Shown piece after piece: positions 1 to 7,304 of a DNA stretch of 17,079 nt. Made by a program: the position numbers and the translations under genes. Each line of letters opens with the position of its first letter. Position 1 is the first letter of the stretch. The notes below the pieces were generated by a model that had not been told where the DNA came from, ran no database searches, and saw only the letters and a program-made list of their open reading frames with translations. Origin of the DNA: an uncultured Myxococcales bacterium (GTDB lineage: Bacteria > Myxococcota_A > Polyangia > Polyangiales > Polyangiaceae); the NCBI GenBank assembly GCA_937998045.1, contig CALKVG010000732.1, positions 1-17,079 on the forward strand, given 5' to 3'.

Positions 1-29
1 CGGCAGCGTCAGATGTGTATAAGAGACAG
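1..29 (+). other. Nextera/Tn5 sequencing adapter remnant (non-genomic)
   Basis: Bases 11-29 are exactly the 19-bp Tn5 mosaic end used in Nextera libraries (AGATGTGTATAAGAGACAG). Bases 1-10 match the part of the Nextera read-1 adapter that precedes it. This is vector/adapter carry-over on the contig end, not biology. It creates a false N-terminus (MCIRDS in one frame, MYKRQ in another) if an ORF caller starts at the ATG inside it. Genomic sequence begins at about position 30. Confidence 0.97.
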
Positions 30-30
30 C

Positions 31-1731
31 GGCGTCGACGTCCCGTTTTTCTTCGGTCAGGACGGGTCGTCGGGACTGCCCACGACGGTCTCGAGCCGAG
101 GAAGCGTTTCCGCGGCGGGAATCGGAGACATCTTCGTCCACGCGAAAGCGGCGATCGTCGACAACGACCACGCGGGCGTCGCAGCCGGAATCGGCCTCGC
201 GGCCGTCGCCTCCGTTTCGCTGCCGACAGGCGACCGCACGAGCTTCCAGGGCGAGGGTGCCCCCACGGCGTCGCTGCGGGTGCTCGCCGAGTACGCGTTC
301 GCCGTCGGAGCGCTGCGGGCGAGCGTCGGCTACGCGGCTCGTGTCGAGGACCGTACGTGGCCCGACGCGAGCGTCGGCGGCGTGACGTTCGGAGACGCCG
401 TGCCGTGGTCGGTGGGGCTCGTCGCTCGACCCGCCGTGCTTCTTCCCTCGGTCGACCGCGACGACCGGCAACTCTGGGAGCTCGCGCTCCACGGCGCGGT
501 CCCCGCCGGACCGGTCGCGCCCTTCGGCCTCGGCGACACGGGAGCGTCCACACTCTCTCCGCTGCTCCTCGCCGGCGACGACCGCATCGCCCTCGGTCAC
601 TATCGCGACGCGTTCGTGCTGATCGGCGCAGAGGCGGGGCTCGACCAGGCCGTCGGCGTCCCCGCCGTCCGCGGCGTCGTGGCCCTCGGGTGGGCGCCTC
701 GCTCCCACGACCGCGACCACGACGGAGTCGACGACGACCGCGACGAATGTCCGGATCTCGCCGAAGACCGCGACGGGATCCAGGACGAGGACGGTTGCCC
801 CGAGGACGACGCCGACGGCGACGGCGTGCTCGACACGGAGGACGCGTGCCCGCTCGTACCGGGCGTGTGGTGGAACGATCGTCGCCGCAACGGATGCCCT
901 GCCCCCGATAACGACGCCGACGGGGTTCCCGATCCGGTCGACGCGTGCCCGGCCGTCAAGGGCACCCGCAGCGACGATCCGAAGAAGAACGGCTGCCCGC
1001 CGTCGGCGCAGGATCGCGACGGCGACGGGATTCCCGACGACGCCGACAAGTGCCCGGAGCAGCCCGAGGACCGGGACGGCACCGACGACTTCGACGGCTG
1101 CCCCGATCCCGACGACGACGGCGATGGAATCGCCGACGTGGAAGACGCCTGCCCGCGAGAGAAGGGGGAACGGTCGGCGGATCCGTCGCTCAACGGCTGC
1201 CACAACCCCGACCGGGACGGGGACAGCTTCGACGACGACGTCGATGCCTGCCCGGATGAGCCGGAGACTTTCAACGGAGTCCGCGACGACGACGGCTGCC
1301 CCGACCGCGGAGGTCGTCCCCTCGTCACCGCGAGCGCAAAAGAAGGGCGCGCGGTGCTCGAGGTCAACGGCCCGCTCGCGTTCGCAGCCCCGGCCGAAGG
1401 CGCGACGGTCGACCCGAAGAGCCTGACGACGCTGCGCGCGATCGCCCTCGAGCTGAATCTTCATCCAGACTGGACGCTCGCGATCGCGGTGCGCCCCGGA
1501 CGGGGGAAGCCGGTCGACGCGCAGCGCGTATCCTTGGAGCGCGCAATGGCACTCGCCAACCAGATCGTGACGCTTACCCATCGAACGCCCTCGGCATTGG
1601 CGGTCTCGTGGGACGCCGTGAAGTCGCAGCCGCTGGCTGCGTCGAGCTCGGCCCAGGTCGTCGTCGTCGTGCTCGACACTCATCTCGAGAGGGGCAGCGC
1701 AACCTCGCGGGAGAAGACGGAGAAGAATTGA
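31..1731 (+). CDS. OmpA-family outer-membrane protein with thrombospondin type 3 repeats (5' truncated)
   Basis: This is the C-terminal 566 residues of an outer-membrane protein; the true start and signal peptide lie off the contig. Up to about base 700 the sequence alternates short hydrophobic stretches with turns, like a transmembrane beta-barrel. Bases 709-1305 encode calcium-binding TSP3 repeats (DxDxDGxxDxxDxCP patterns) with regularly spaced cysteines. The last 130 or so residues resemble an OmpA C-terminal domain: the stretch ending VSLERAMALANQI fits the helix that carries the peptidoglycan-binding motif. The usual GHTD-type loop reads VRPGRG and the conserved Asn is absent, so peptidoglycan binding may be lost. 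The protein probably sits in the outer membrane with a rigid Ca2+-stabilised stalk in the periplasm. Its stop lies 1 bp before the next gene, so the two are probably co-transcribed. The family call is firm; its exact role is unknown. Confidence 0.85.
   Translation, partial: GVDVPFFFGQDGSSGLPTTVSSRGSVSAAGIGDIFVHAKAAIVDNDHAGVAAGIGLAAVASVSLPTGDRTSFQGEGAPTASLRVLAEYAFAVGALRASVGYAARVEDRTWPDASVGGVTFGDAVPWSVGLVARPAVLLPSVDRDDRQLWELALHGAVPAGPVAPFGLGDTGASTLSPLLLAGDDRIALGHYRDAFVLIGAEAGLDQAVGVPAVRGVVALGWAPRSHDRDHDGVDDDRDECPDLAEDRDGIQDEDGCPEDDADGDGVLDTEDACPLVPGVWWNDRRRNGCPAPDNDADGVPDPVDACPAVKGTRSDDPKKNGCPPSAQDRDGDGIPDDADKCPEQPEDRDGTDDFDGCPDPDDDGDGIADVEDACPREKGERSADPSLNGCHNPDRDGDSFDDDVDACPDEPETFNGVRDDDGCPDRGGRPLVTASAKEGRAVLEVNGPLAFAAPAEGATVDPKSLTTLRAIALELNLHPDWTLAIAVRPGRGKPVDAQRVSLERAMALANQIVTLTHRTPSALAVSWDAVKSQPLAASSSAQVVVVVLDTHLERGSATSREKTEKN
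709..1305 (+). repeat. TSP3 calcium-binding repeat block inside the OmpA-like gene
   Basis: The encoded protein carries a run of Asp-rich repeats of the form DxDGDGxxDxxDxCP. Short units ending DGCP alternate with longer ones that contain a NGCP or NGCH segment. Cysteines recur at regular spacing. This is the standard thrombospondin type 3 pattern, in which each unit binds Ca2+. The DNA is rich in GACGACG-type codons and could mis-assemble or recombine in length. Confidence 0.9.
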
Positions 1732-1732
1732 G

Positions 1733-3904
1733 ATGCGGCGCGCTGTCGGGCCCATCCTGGCCTTGCTGTACCTTGCCGCCGCGCCGGCGGGCGTGCTCGC
1801 CCAGACCAAGCCCGCGCGCTCGCCCTCGCGCGCGCCCCCGACAACCTCCGCCAGCGCCGTGACCACGCTGCGTGGCCGCTTCGGGGTCGAGGCGGCCGCC
1901 CGCCTCCTGCGGTCTCCCGATCCGGACGAACGCCTTCGCGGGGTGGAGCGCGCCGCCGCCACGCACACGTCCGAGGCGCTCGCCTTGCTCCAGAGGGCGG
2001 CCGGCGCCGCCGTCCCGGGCGCCTTCGACCCGCGCGCGCCGATCGACGGCGTCGCGCGCACGGACCCCCGCGCGTTGCTTGCTGCTGTGCGCGGCCTCGC
2101 CGCATGGGCCGACCGCGAGAGCGCGCGCGGCGCGCTTGCCGCCGTCGTGTCCGGACCGACGCAGTCGTTCGCGACGCGGGTCGCCTCGCTGCCGAGCGAC
2201 GACCCCGCTGCGGACGAGAGCACGGGCGCAGCGCGCGTCCTGCTTGCGAGGCAAGAAGCCGCCATCGCCCTGGCCGACTCCGGCGGTCCCCTCGCCGTCG
2301 AGGCGCTCATGGCGCTCGCACGGTCGGGCGGGCCCGGGCAGAACGCAGCGCTCGACGCTCTGGCGCTTCACCCGCCGGTGTGGCCCGTGCTCGGCGGCGT
2401 GACGCTGACGACGCCCGCGGCGATCGCGCTCGCGATCGGCCTCGGCGACCTGCGCTCGATTGACGCGATCGAGGGTGCGCTGCGAGCAAGCGACCCCGCG
2501 CTGAGGGCCGGGGCGCTCGCGGCGCTCGGAGCTGCGCGGGACACCGCCGTCCTGCAGACGGCGCGCGCGTCGGTGCGCGACCCGGACGCGCGGGTGCGCC
2601 TCGCCGCGGCGGAAGCGCTGGTGCGCCTCGGTGCGCCCGACGGACCGACGGCCCTCGAAGCGCTCGTGGCCGACGACGCGACGGCGCGGGGCGCCCTGCG
2701 CATCGCGCAGGAAGCGCAGGGCGAAGGGATCGCGAAGGCCGCCGCGGCGCGCGCCGCCGCGTCGTCCGACCGAGAGCTTCGCGCGCTGGCCGTGGTCGCC
2801 CTCGGCCGGCAAGCCAGCCCGCTTGCCGTGAGCGCGCTCCTTCAGCTCGCGACCGATCCCACCCTGGGCGGCGATGCCGCCTATGCCTTGGGCCGCTCGC
2901 CCAGTCCCGCGGCAGCCAGCGCGCTCGAGACGCTCGCCGCGGCAGCTCCCACCCGGCGGCTCGCGGCGCGCGCGTACTTCGTCCGCCGGTTCGCGCGCGG
3001 AGAGCGGACGCATCGTCTGGACTCGCTGCTCGAGGCGCTCGCTTCGTCGCCGGATGCCCGCGACCGCGCAGTCGCCGTCGAGGCGCTCGTTGCGCTGGGC
3101 GAGAAGCCGCTCGCTAGCGCGCTGCGGGACCCCGACCCCCGCGTGCGCCGCGGCGCCGCGATGGGCGCAGGCGCCCTTCCACGGGCCCACGCGGCGCTCG
3201 TCGCCGCGTTCGCGGTCGAGGCGGACGAAGCGACCCGGCGGGTGCTGGCGCTCGGTTTCGCGGACGACGGCGCCGCCTCGGGGGTCCCCACGTCGACGCT
3301 CGTCGACCGCGTAGAGGCCGCCGGCGCCGACGCTCCCCTCGCAGCGCTCGCTCTGGCCCGGCGCGGCGACGGTCGCCAGGCGGACTTCGTCAACGGCCTC
3401 CTCGCGTCGCGGGATCCGCTGATCCGCGTCCACGTCAGCCTCGGCCTCGGGGGGAGCGCGTCGCAAGACGCGACCGGGCGGCTGGCGCAGGCCTACGAGT
3501 TCGAGCCCGACGCCGAAGTCCGGCGCGCGATCGTTCGTGCCCTCGCGTGCCGCGAGGCGAGCGATGGGTCCACCCCTCCGTCGGGTCGCGACGCGCTCGA
3601 GTGGGCAGCGGGGCTCGACCCCGACCGGATTGTCCGCCGCGTTGCGGCGCGCGCTCTCTCCGGCGGCAGCGCGCGCGCGACCGAGGGCTCCGTGTCCGCC
3701 GAGGTGGCCTGGATTCGCCTCGTCCCTGCCGCAGGTGCGTCGCTTCCGGGCGGAGAGACGGCCGCGATCGTCGGCGCCGATGGGCTCGCGAGACCCATAG
3801 CGTTCGACGACGACGGATACGCGCTCGTTCCCGGCATCTCGGCCGGAGAAGCGAGCCTTCGCCTTGCGCCGCGCCTTCCGGCATACGAGGCTGCCCAGCC
3901 ATGA
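1733..3904 (+). CDS. Secreted HEAT-repeat protein
   Basis: This gene encodes a 723-residue exported protein. An N-terminal signal peptide (residues 1-23) with a clear VLA|Q cleavage site leads into a low-complexity Pro/Ser/Ala segment to about residue 40. From there to about residue 650 the protein is a long array of helical pairs rich in Ala, Leu and Arg. Typical HEAT/PBS-lyase phrases such as DPDARVRLAAAEALVRLG and RDPDPRVRRGAAMGAGAL are present. The last 75 or so residues lack this pattern and look like a small beta-rich domain (WIRLVPAAG, GYALVPGI, ASLRLAP). HEAT arrays are protein-binding scaffolds, so a periplasmic scaffold is the likely role, but no partner can be named. The ATG lies 1 bp after the preceding stop, with a GGAG at 1719-1722. 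The stop overlaps the next start (ATGA at 3901-3904), implying translational coupling with the OmpA-like gene and xseB. Confidence 0.85.
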   Translation: MRRAVGPILALLYLAAAPAGVLAQTKPARSPSRAPPTTSASAVTTLRGRFGVEAAARLLRSPDPDERLRGVERAAATHTSEALALLQRAAGAAVPGAFDPRAPIDGVARTDPRALLAAVRGLAAWADRESARGALAAVVSGPTQSFATRVASLPSDDPAADESTGAARVLLARQEAAIALADSGGPLAVEALMALARSGGPGQNAALDALALHPPVWPVLGGVTLTTPAAIALAIGLGDLRSIDAIEGALRASDPALRAGALAALGAARDTAVLQTARASVRDPDARVRLAAAEALVRLGAPDGPTALEALVADDATARGALRIAQEAQGEGIAKAAAARAAASSDRELRALAVVALGRQASPLAVSALLQLATDPTLGGDAAYALGRSPSPAAASALETLAAAAPTRRLAARAYFVRRFARGERTHRLDSLLEALASSPDARDRAVAVEALVALGEKPLASALRDPDPRVRRGAAMGAGALPRAHAALVAAFAVEADEATRRVLALGFADDGAASGVPTSTLVDRVEAAGADAPLAALALARRGDGRQADFVNGLLASRDPLIRVHVSLGLGGSASQDATGRLAQAYEFEPDAEVRRAIVRALACREASDGSTPPSGRDALEWAAGLDPDRIVRRVAARALSGGSARATEGSVSAEVAWIRLVPAAGASLPGGETAAIVGADGLARPIAFDDDGYALVPGISAGEASLRLAPRLPAYEAAQP

Positions 3905-4218
3905 ACCGACGCTCGCCGCCTCCCGAGGTCCCCACGCCCGCCGCCGCTTCCGCCGGGGATACTCCGTCGTTCGAGGCGGCCATCAAACGCCTGACCGAAA
4001 TCGTGCAGACGCTGGAGCGCGGGGACCTCCCTCTCGAAGAGTCGCTGCGGCTGTTCGAGGAGGGAGTCAAATTGTCGGGCGTATCGCAGGCCCGGCTCGA
4101 CTCCGCGGAGAAGCGCGTCGAGCAGCTCCTGGCTGTGGACGAGCAAGGCCGCGCCCGCACGACTCCTTTCGCGACCGACGCGCGCGACGAAGCCGAGGAC
4201 GACCGCGACGACCGCTGA
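3901..4218 (+). CDS. xseB: Exodeoxyribonuclease VII small subunit
   Basis: This is a 105-residue XseB. The small subunit binds XseA to form exonuclease VII, a cytoplasmic enzyme that degrades single-stranded DNA in both directions. Residues 24-78 match the family core: FEAAIKRLTEIVQTLERGDLPL, then ESLRLFEEGVKL, then a helix ending EKRVEQLL. The protein is longer than the usual 80 or so residues because of a Pro/Ala-rich N-terminus and an acidic C-terminal tail. The chosen ATG is the first base of a 4-bp ATGA overlap with the HEAT-repeat gene; extending upstream in frame would run deep into that gene. XseA is not in the window. The gene ends 14 bp before the stop of the convergent SH3 gene, with no visible hairpin terminator between. 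Confidence 0.93.
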   Translation: MNRRSPPPEVPTPAAASAGDTPSFEAAIKRLTEIVQTLERGDLPLEESLRLFEEGVKLSGVSQARLDSAEKRVEQLLAVDEQGRARTTPFATDARDEAEDDRDDR

Positions 4219-4232
4219 CGCGGCTGGTGCCG

Positions 4233-5264
4233 CTATTTCCCGAGCGCGCTGCGGAAGACCCAACCCCCGGCGGAAAAGCCGTCCCCGTACTTGACCGGGT
4301 ACCATCCGTCCTTGACGGACCCGAGCCGCACCGCCGTCCCCCTGGGCAGGCGCGCGACCACCCTTCCGGTCTTCGGCGCGTCTCGCACGAGGGCGACCTC
4401 CCAGACGACCTGCGCCGAAACATCGCCGGACGCGTCGTCGGTCGGCCGAGGAGTGTGCGCGACCGGAGTCGCAGGCGGGGTCTCGGCGCGATCGCCGGCC
4501 GCCTCGGGAGCGGCCGTCCCGCCGGCTCCGAAGGTGATCCGGTAGGAGACGCTGTAGCGCGGGTTGTCGTGCGGGATTCCGGCGAGGCTGGCGCCGGCGC
4601 CGGCCAGGTCGGTCTTCGCGCAAGCGAGCAACGCGTCCGGCGAGCCGACGCCCTGTCCGCGGCCGAGCTCGACGGCGACTGTGCCGCGCGAAAAGTCGGG
4701 ATGGACGATGAGGTGTAGGCCACCGCTGGCCGTCGCCGCATCGGGGCAGTCGGCGAGCTTGCGAAGCCGCGGAACGACCAGATTGTCCAGACCAGGCAGG
4801 GTCCCGCACGCGGCGCCGCCCTTGAGGGAATCGCCGTCCGCAGATTTGCACGCGAACACAGCGCCGTGCCCGACCGACAGGTTGACGGCGCCAGCGGTCG
4901 GCGCCGCGGCCGCTGCGGGGACCGCGTTCGTCGGCGCGGACGGTGCGACTCCGGCCGGAGCAGGCGTCGCGACAACGACGGGCGCAGTGGCCGGCGGCGG
5001 GTTCTGCGGGACTCCCGGCGCCGCTGCGGCGTGCGACCCGCGTTCGGGCAGATTCTGGGTGGGCGCCTCCGAGGACGCCACGGCGGACGCGGACGCGCTG
5101 TCCGGGACCGCTGGGCCCAACCGGAACCCGGCGACGCGCGGCCAGGCGACCCCCGCGATGAACCCGATGGCCGTGATGACCCCGACCTTCATCCACGAAG
5201 GTCTGTCCTCGGCCGGGGTCGGAACGCGGACAACCAGAGGAGCGTCCGCCTTGGGAGAAAACAT
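4233..5264 (-). CDS. Membrane-anchored protein with C-terminal SH3-like domain
   Basis: This gene encodes a 343-residue protein of unknown specific function. After about 24 residues there is one hydrophobic segment (residues 25-45, containing VGVITAIGFIAGVAW) that should anchor it in the inner membrane. An Ala/Pro-rich linker follows (about 55-125). A middle domain (about 126-250) has four cysteines (C139, C153, C173, C215), enough for two disulfides, consistent with a periplasmic location. The last 60 or so residues (ARLPRGTAVRLGSVKDGWYPVKY, then GWVFRSALG) match a bacterial SH3 fold, often a cell-wall or protein-binding module. The ATG at 5262-5264 is the first credible start after the upstream gene; a GTG six codons further upstream is possible. 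Neither has an ideally spaced ribosome site. It is last in the sigma-factor gene run, 83 bp after the small secreted-protein gene. Confidence 0.75.
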   Translation of the reverse strand: MFSPKADAPLVVRVPTPAEDRPSWMKVGVITAIGFIAGVAWPRVAGFRLGPAVPDSASASAVASSEAPTQNLPERGSHAAAAPGVPQNPPPATAPVVVATPAPAGVAPSAPTNAVPAAAAAPTAGAVNLSVGHGAVFACKSADGDSLKGGAACGTLPGLDNLVVPRLRKLADCPDAATASGGLHLIVHPDFSRGTVAVELGRGQGVGSPDALLACAKTDLAGAGASLAGIPHDNPRYSVSYRITFGAGGTAAPEAAGDRAETPPATPVAHTPRPTDDASGDVSAQVVWEVALVRDAPKTGRVVARLPRGTAVRLGSVKDGWYPVKYGDGFSAGGWVFRSALGK

Positions 5265-5347
5265 CTCCGCTTTCGTTACCACAGGGGTCGCAAGTGGGTC
5301 GAAATCACGGCTAGTGACGGCGAGTGTCTCGGGGGGCTGACGCGGCT

Positions 5348-5833
5348 CTAGCGGATCACCAGCTCCAAGAACAGCGTGCCGCCGTCGTAGCTCTGACCGG
5401 CGACAAAGAACGGCTGGTTGGCGCTCGCAGTCACCTCGAGGCTCCGGAGGAACGCCTTCTTCCCGGGCTCGCCGATCTGCGCCTGAACGCGATAGCGCTT
5501 CTCGCCCGCATCGGCGGCGACTCCTTCGAGGACGACCTGGAGCGACCGGCCGTTCGCGAGGTTCTCGCCGACCGGCTTCCCCTCGTCGAGACGGAACTGC
5601 CGGCGATCGAGCAGGCGGTACACGTTGTAACGGACGAACGGTTGGTCTCGCGTGAGCTGGGGCAGGTCCCGGAGCTGGGGGTCGATTGAGGCGCCGCCGT
5701 CGGAGCGCGTCGCCTGGATGACGCTGATTTCGAGCGAGGGGCCCGCAGCCGCCGGCGCCGCGCGCGCCGGCGAAAAGTCGAGACCGGGAAGGAAGGCGCA
5801 CGCCAGCGCCGCGATAGCGACGCGGCCCTTCAT
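5348..5833 (-). CDS. Small secreted protein of the sigma/anti-sigma operon, function unknown
   Basis: This gene encodes 161 residues. A signal peptide (about 1-25, basic MKGR start, hydrophobic core, ARA cleavage site) precedes a compact, probably beta-rich domain. The mature part alternates charged and hydrophobic strands (SLQVVLEGVA, KRYRVQAQIG, GTLFLELVIR) and has no cysteine, so it is probably a soluble periplasmic protein. I do not recognise a named domain. The start is fixed by a 4-bp ATGA overlap with the anti-sigma gene stop (5830-5833), so the two are translated together. The context suggests a periplasmic partner or sensor of the anti-sigma factor, in the way RseB serves RseA, but there is no sequence similarity to support that specific role. 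Confidence 0.75.
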   Translation of the reverse strand: MKGRVAIAALACAFLPGLDFSPARAAPAAAGPSLEISVIQATRSDGGASIDPQLRDLPQLTRDQPFVRYNVYRLLDRRQFRLDEGKPVGENLANGRSLQVVLEGVAADAGEKRYRVQAQIGEPGKKAFLRSLEVTASANQPFFVAGQSYDGGTLFLELVIR

Positions 5834-6462
5834 TTGCCCCCCGGCTCGTCGTCGATCCAGATGACCACGCTCGACGGCCCTGCAGAAGCCGCCGCGGCCG
5901 CTGCGCTCCGCAGGGGAATTTCGAAGACCGAGACGCCGCGAGACGGCGAATCGATTTCATCGACCTCCACGCCTTGCGCGGGTCCGGCGCTCTGTTGCGC
6001 GACGACGGACGGGGCCACGGTCGGGCCCTCGATCGGGCCGGGAGCGGGGACGCTCGCGACGGGGGCCGGCGCCGTCGCGTCGTCGTGCCCCACGCGGACG
6101 ACGAGCGCGACCCCGGCGGCAAGCGCCACTACCGCGGCGCCGCTCGCCACCAGGGCCGGCTTGCGCGACGCACCGCGTCCTCGGCGCGATGCCGCCAGAC
6201 GAACGACGCCGCCATCCTCTCGCGCAGCGGCCGCACCGAGCTTCGCCATGACCGCGTCGGCGATGCCGTCAGCCGCCGCCGAGCGCGCCGCAATCGCCTC
6301 GTCCAGCCACGGTCCGAGACGCGACCCGCGAATCGCCTCGACGACCTGCCGAGCCTCCTCGTTCTGCGCGACGAGCCTCTCGGCCCGGTCGCGCGCAGAC
6401 CCATCGAGCTCGCCGTCGGCGAGCGCCATGAGCTCGATCATCGTCTGCCGCGACAGGCTCAT
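5830..6462 (-). CDS. Probable membrane-bound anti-sigma factor lacking a zinc motif
   Basis: This gene encodes 210 residues. The N-terminus (MSLSRQT..IELMALADGELD) has the look of the cytoplasmic sigma-binding helices of anti-sigma factors, including the common ADGELD-type turn. A single transmembrane helix lies at about 102-124 (ALVASGAAVVALAAGVALVV). A Pro/Ala-rich periplasmic region follows and ends in a short conserved-looking strand, SSVVIWIDDE. The usual HxxxCxxC zinc ligands of the ZAS family are absent: the protein has no cysteine and its only histidine lies just beyond the membrane segment. The start is set by an ATGA overlap with the sigma-factor stop (6459-6462); an in-frame extension to 6558 would lie inside the sigma gene. 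It probably holds the sigma factor inactive at the inner membrane until an envelope signal arrives. The role is inferred from position, topology and the N-terminal pattern. Confidence 0.75.
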   Translation of the reverse strand: MSLSRQTMIELMALADGELDGSARDRAERLVAQNEEARQVVEAIRGSRLGPWLDEAIAARSAAADGIADAVMAKLGAAAAREDGGVVRLAASRRGRGASRKPALVASGAAVVALAAGVALVVRVGHDDATAPAPVASVPAPGPIEGPTVAPSVVAQQSAGPAQGVEVDEIDSPSRGVSVFEIPLRSAAAAAASAGPSSVVIWIDDEPGGK

Positions 6463-7262
6463 GGCTCCCCGCCCTGCGGCGCGGGGTCGGACTCGCGCGC
6501 CTCCGCGGAAGGCGCGCCGTCCGGCACGGGCGCCGCGCCGACTTGCTCGGCGTAACAATCGGCGAGCGTCCGCTGCAATTTCTGGCGCGCGTGAAAGAGC
6601 CGGCTCATGATCGTGCCTTTGGAGACGCCGATGGCTTGCGCCATCTCTTCGTAGCTCAGGCCGTCTATCTCGCGCATGATGACGACGGCGCGGTGGTAGA
6701 CCGGGAGCGCGTCGAGAGCGACTTGCAGACGCGCGGCGATCTCGCGCCTGCGCACGACGTCGACCGGATCGGCTCCCGCGATCCTCCCGAGAAGGGGCGT
6801 GTCGACCTCCGCGCCGTCGTCGTGTTCGAGACGAGCCTCTTCGAGGTCGGTGGTCTGCCTGCCCGGCTTGCGCATGAGATCGATGCTGAGATTCGTGATG
6901 ATTCGATAAAGCCAGGTGAAGAAGCTCGACCCGCCCTGAAAGCTCGGCAAGCTCTTGTGAACGCGTAAGAAGGCATCCTGGACGAGCTCGCGAGCGTCGT
7001 TCTCGTCGCGGACGAGAGCGAGCGCAATCGAGAACGCGCGCCGCTGGTGGCGCTCGACCAGGGCGCGAAACGCGCCCGTGTCACCGGCCTGCGCCCTCGC
7101 GATAAGCGCACGATCTTCCTCCGCTTCTCTCGCTCGCTCTTCCTTGGTGTTGGACGGCGCGGGGCGCTGCGTATTCACCGGGAGCGGCGGCCGCGTTGCG
7201 GTCGGCTCGCTGGCCGGCTCACGGGAGCCGGGTGCGCCTCGAGCGGAGGGTTGGCTGCGCAC
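6459..7262 (-). CDS. ECF-type RNA polymerase sigma factor (RpoE-like)
   Basis: This gene encodes up to 267 residues. Region 2 (about 52-133) is clear: ALIARAQAGDTGAFRALVERH, then ENDARELVQDAFLRVHKSL, then FFTWLYRIITNLSIDLMRK, which covers the core-binding and -10 recognition helices. Region 4 (about 175-236) contains ALPVYHRAVVIMREIDGLSYEEMAQ, then a helix-turn-helix IGVSKGTIMSRLFHARQKL for -35 binding. Regions 1.1 and 3 are missing, as in the extracytoplasmic-function group. The first 50 or so residues are Pro/Ala-rich and not conserved. The start given is a GTG at 7260-7262; a GTG at 7176-7178 would give a 239-residue protein, nearer the usual length, so the N-terminus is uncertain. It directs transcription of an envelope-stress-type regulon, is followed at once by its anti-sigma gene, and lies 42 bp after the htrA gene. 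Confidence 0.92.
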   Translation of the reverse strand: MRSQPSARGAPGSREPASEPTATRPPLPVNTQRPAPSNTKEERAREAEEDRALIARAQAGDTGAFRALVERHQRRAFSIALALVRDENDARELVQDAFLRVHKSLPSFQGGSSFFTWLYRIITNLSIDLMRKPGRQTTDLEEARLEHDDGAEVDTPLLGRIAGADPVDVVRRREIAARLQVALDALPVYHRAVVIMREIDGLSYEEMAQAIGVSKGTIMSRLFHARQKLQRTLADCYAEQVGAAPVPDGAPSAEARESDPAPQGGEP

Positions 7263-7304
7263 GACGCTACGGTAGTACGTCTCCCGCCCACGGGCGAGAC
7301 GGGT

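Noticed and set aside
13..30. ATG start of the first gene inside the opening bases
   Set aside because: The ATG belongs to the Nextera adapter, so MCIRDS is not biological sequence.
1574..3466. 630-codon open frame on the minus strand
   Set aside because: It is Arg/Gly-rich, has no domain, and lies antisense to the clear HEAT-repeat gene; high GC keeps such frames open.
5265..6122. N-terminal extension of the SH3-protein frame
   Set aside because: It overlaps the signal-peptide and anti-sigma genes and encodes Arg/Pro/Ser-rich shadow sequence.
7263..7285. ECF-like promoter (GGGAG, then CGTC) just before the sigma gene
   Set aside because: The spacer is 14 bp rather than the usual 16-17, the -35 element is not GGAAC, and it abuts the start codon.
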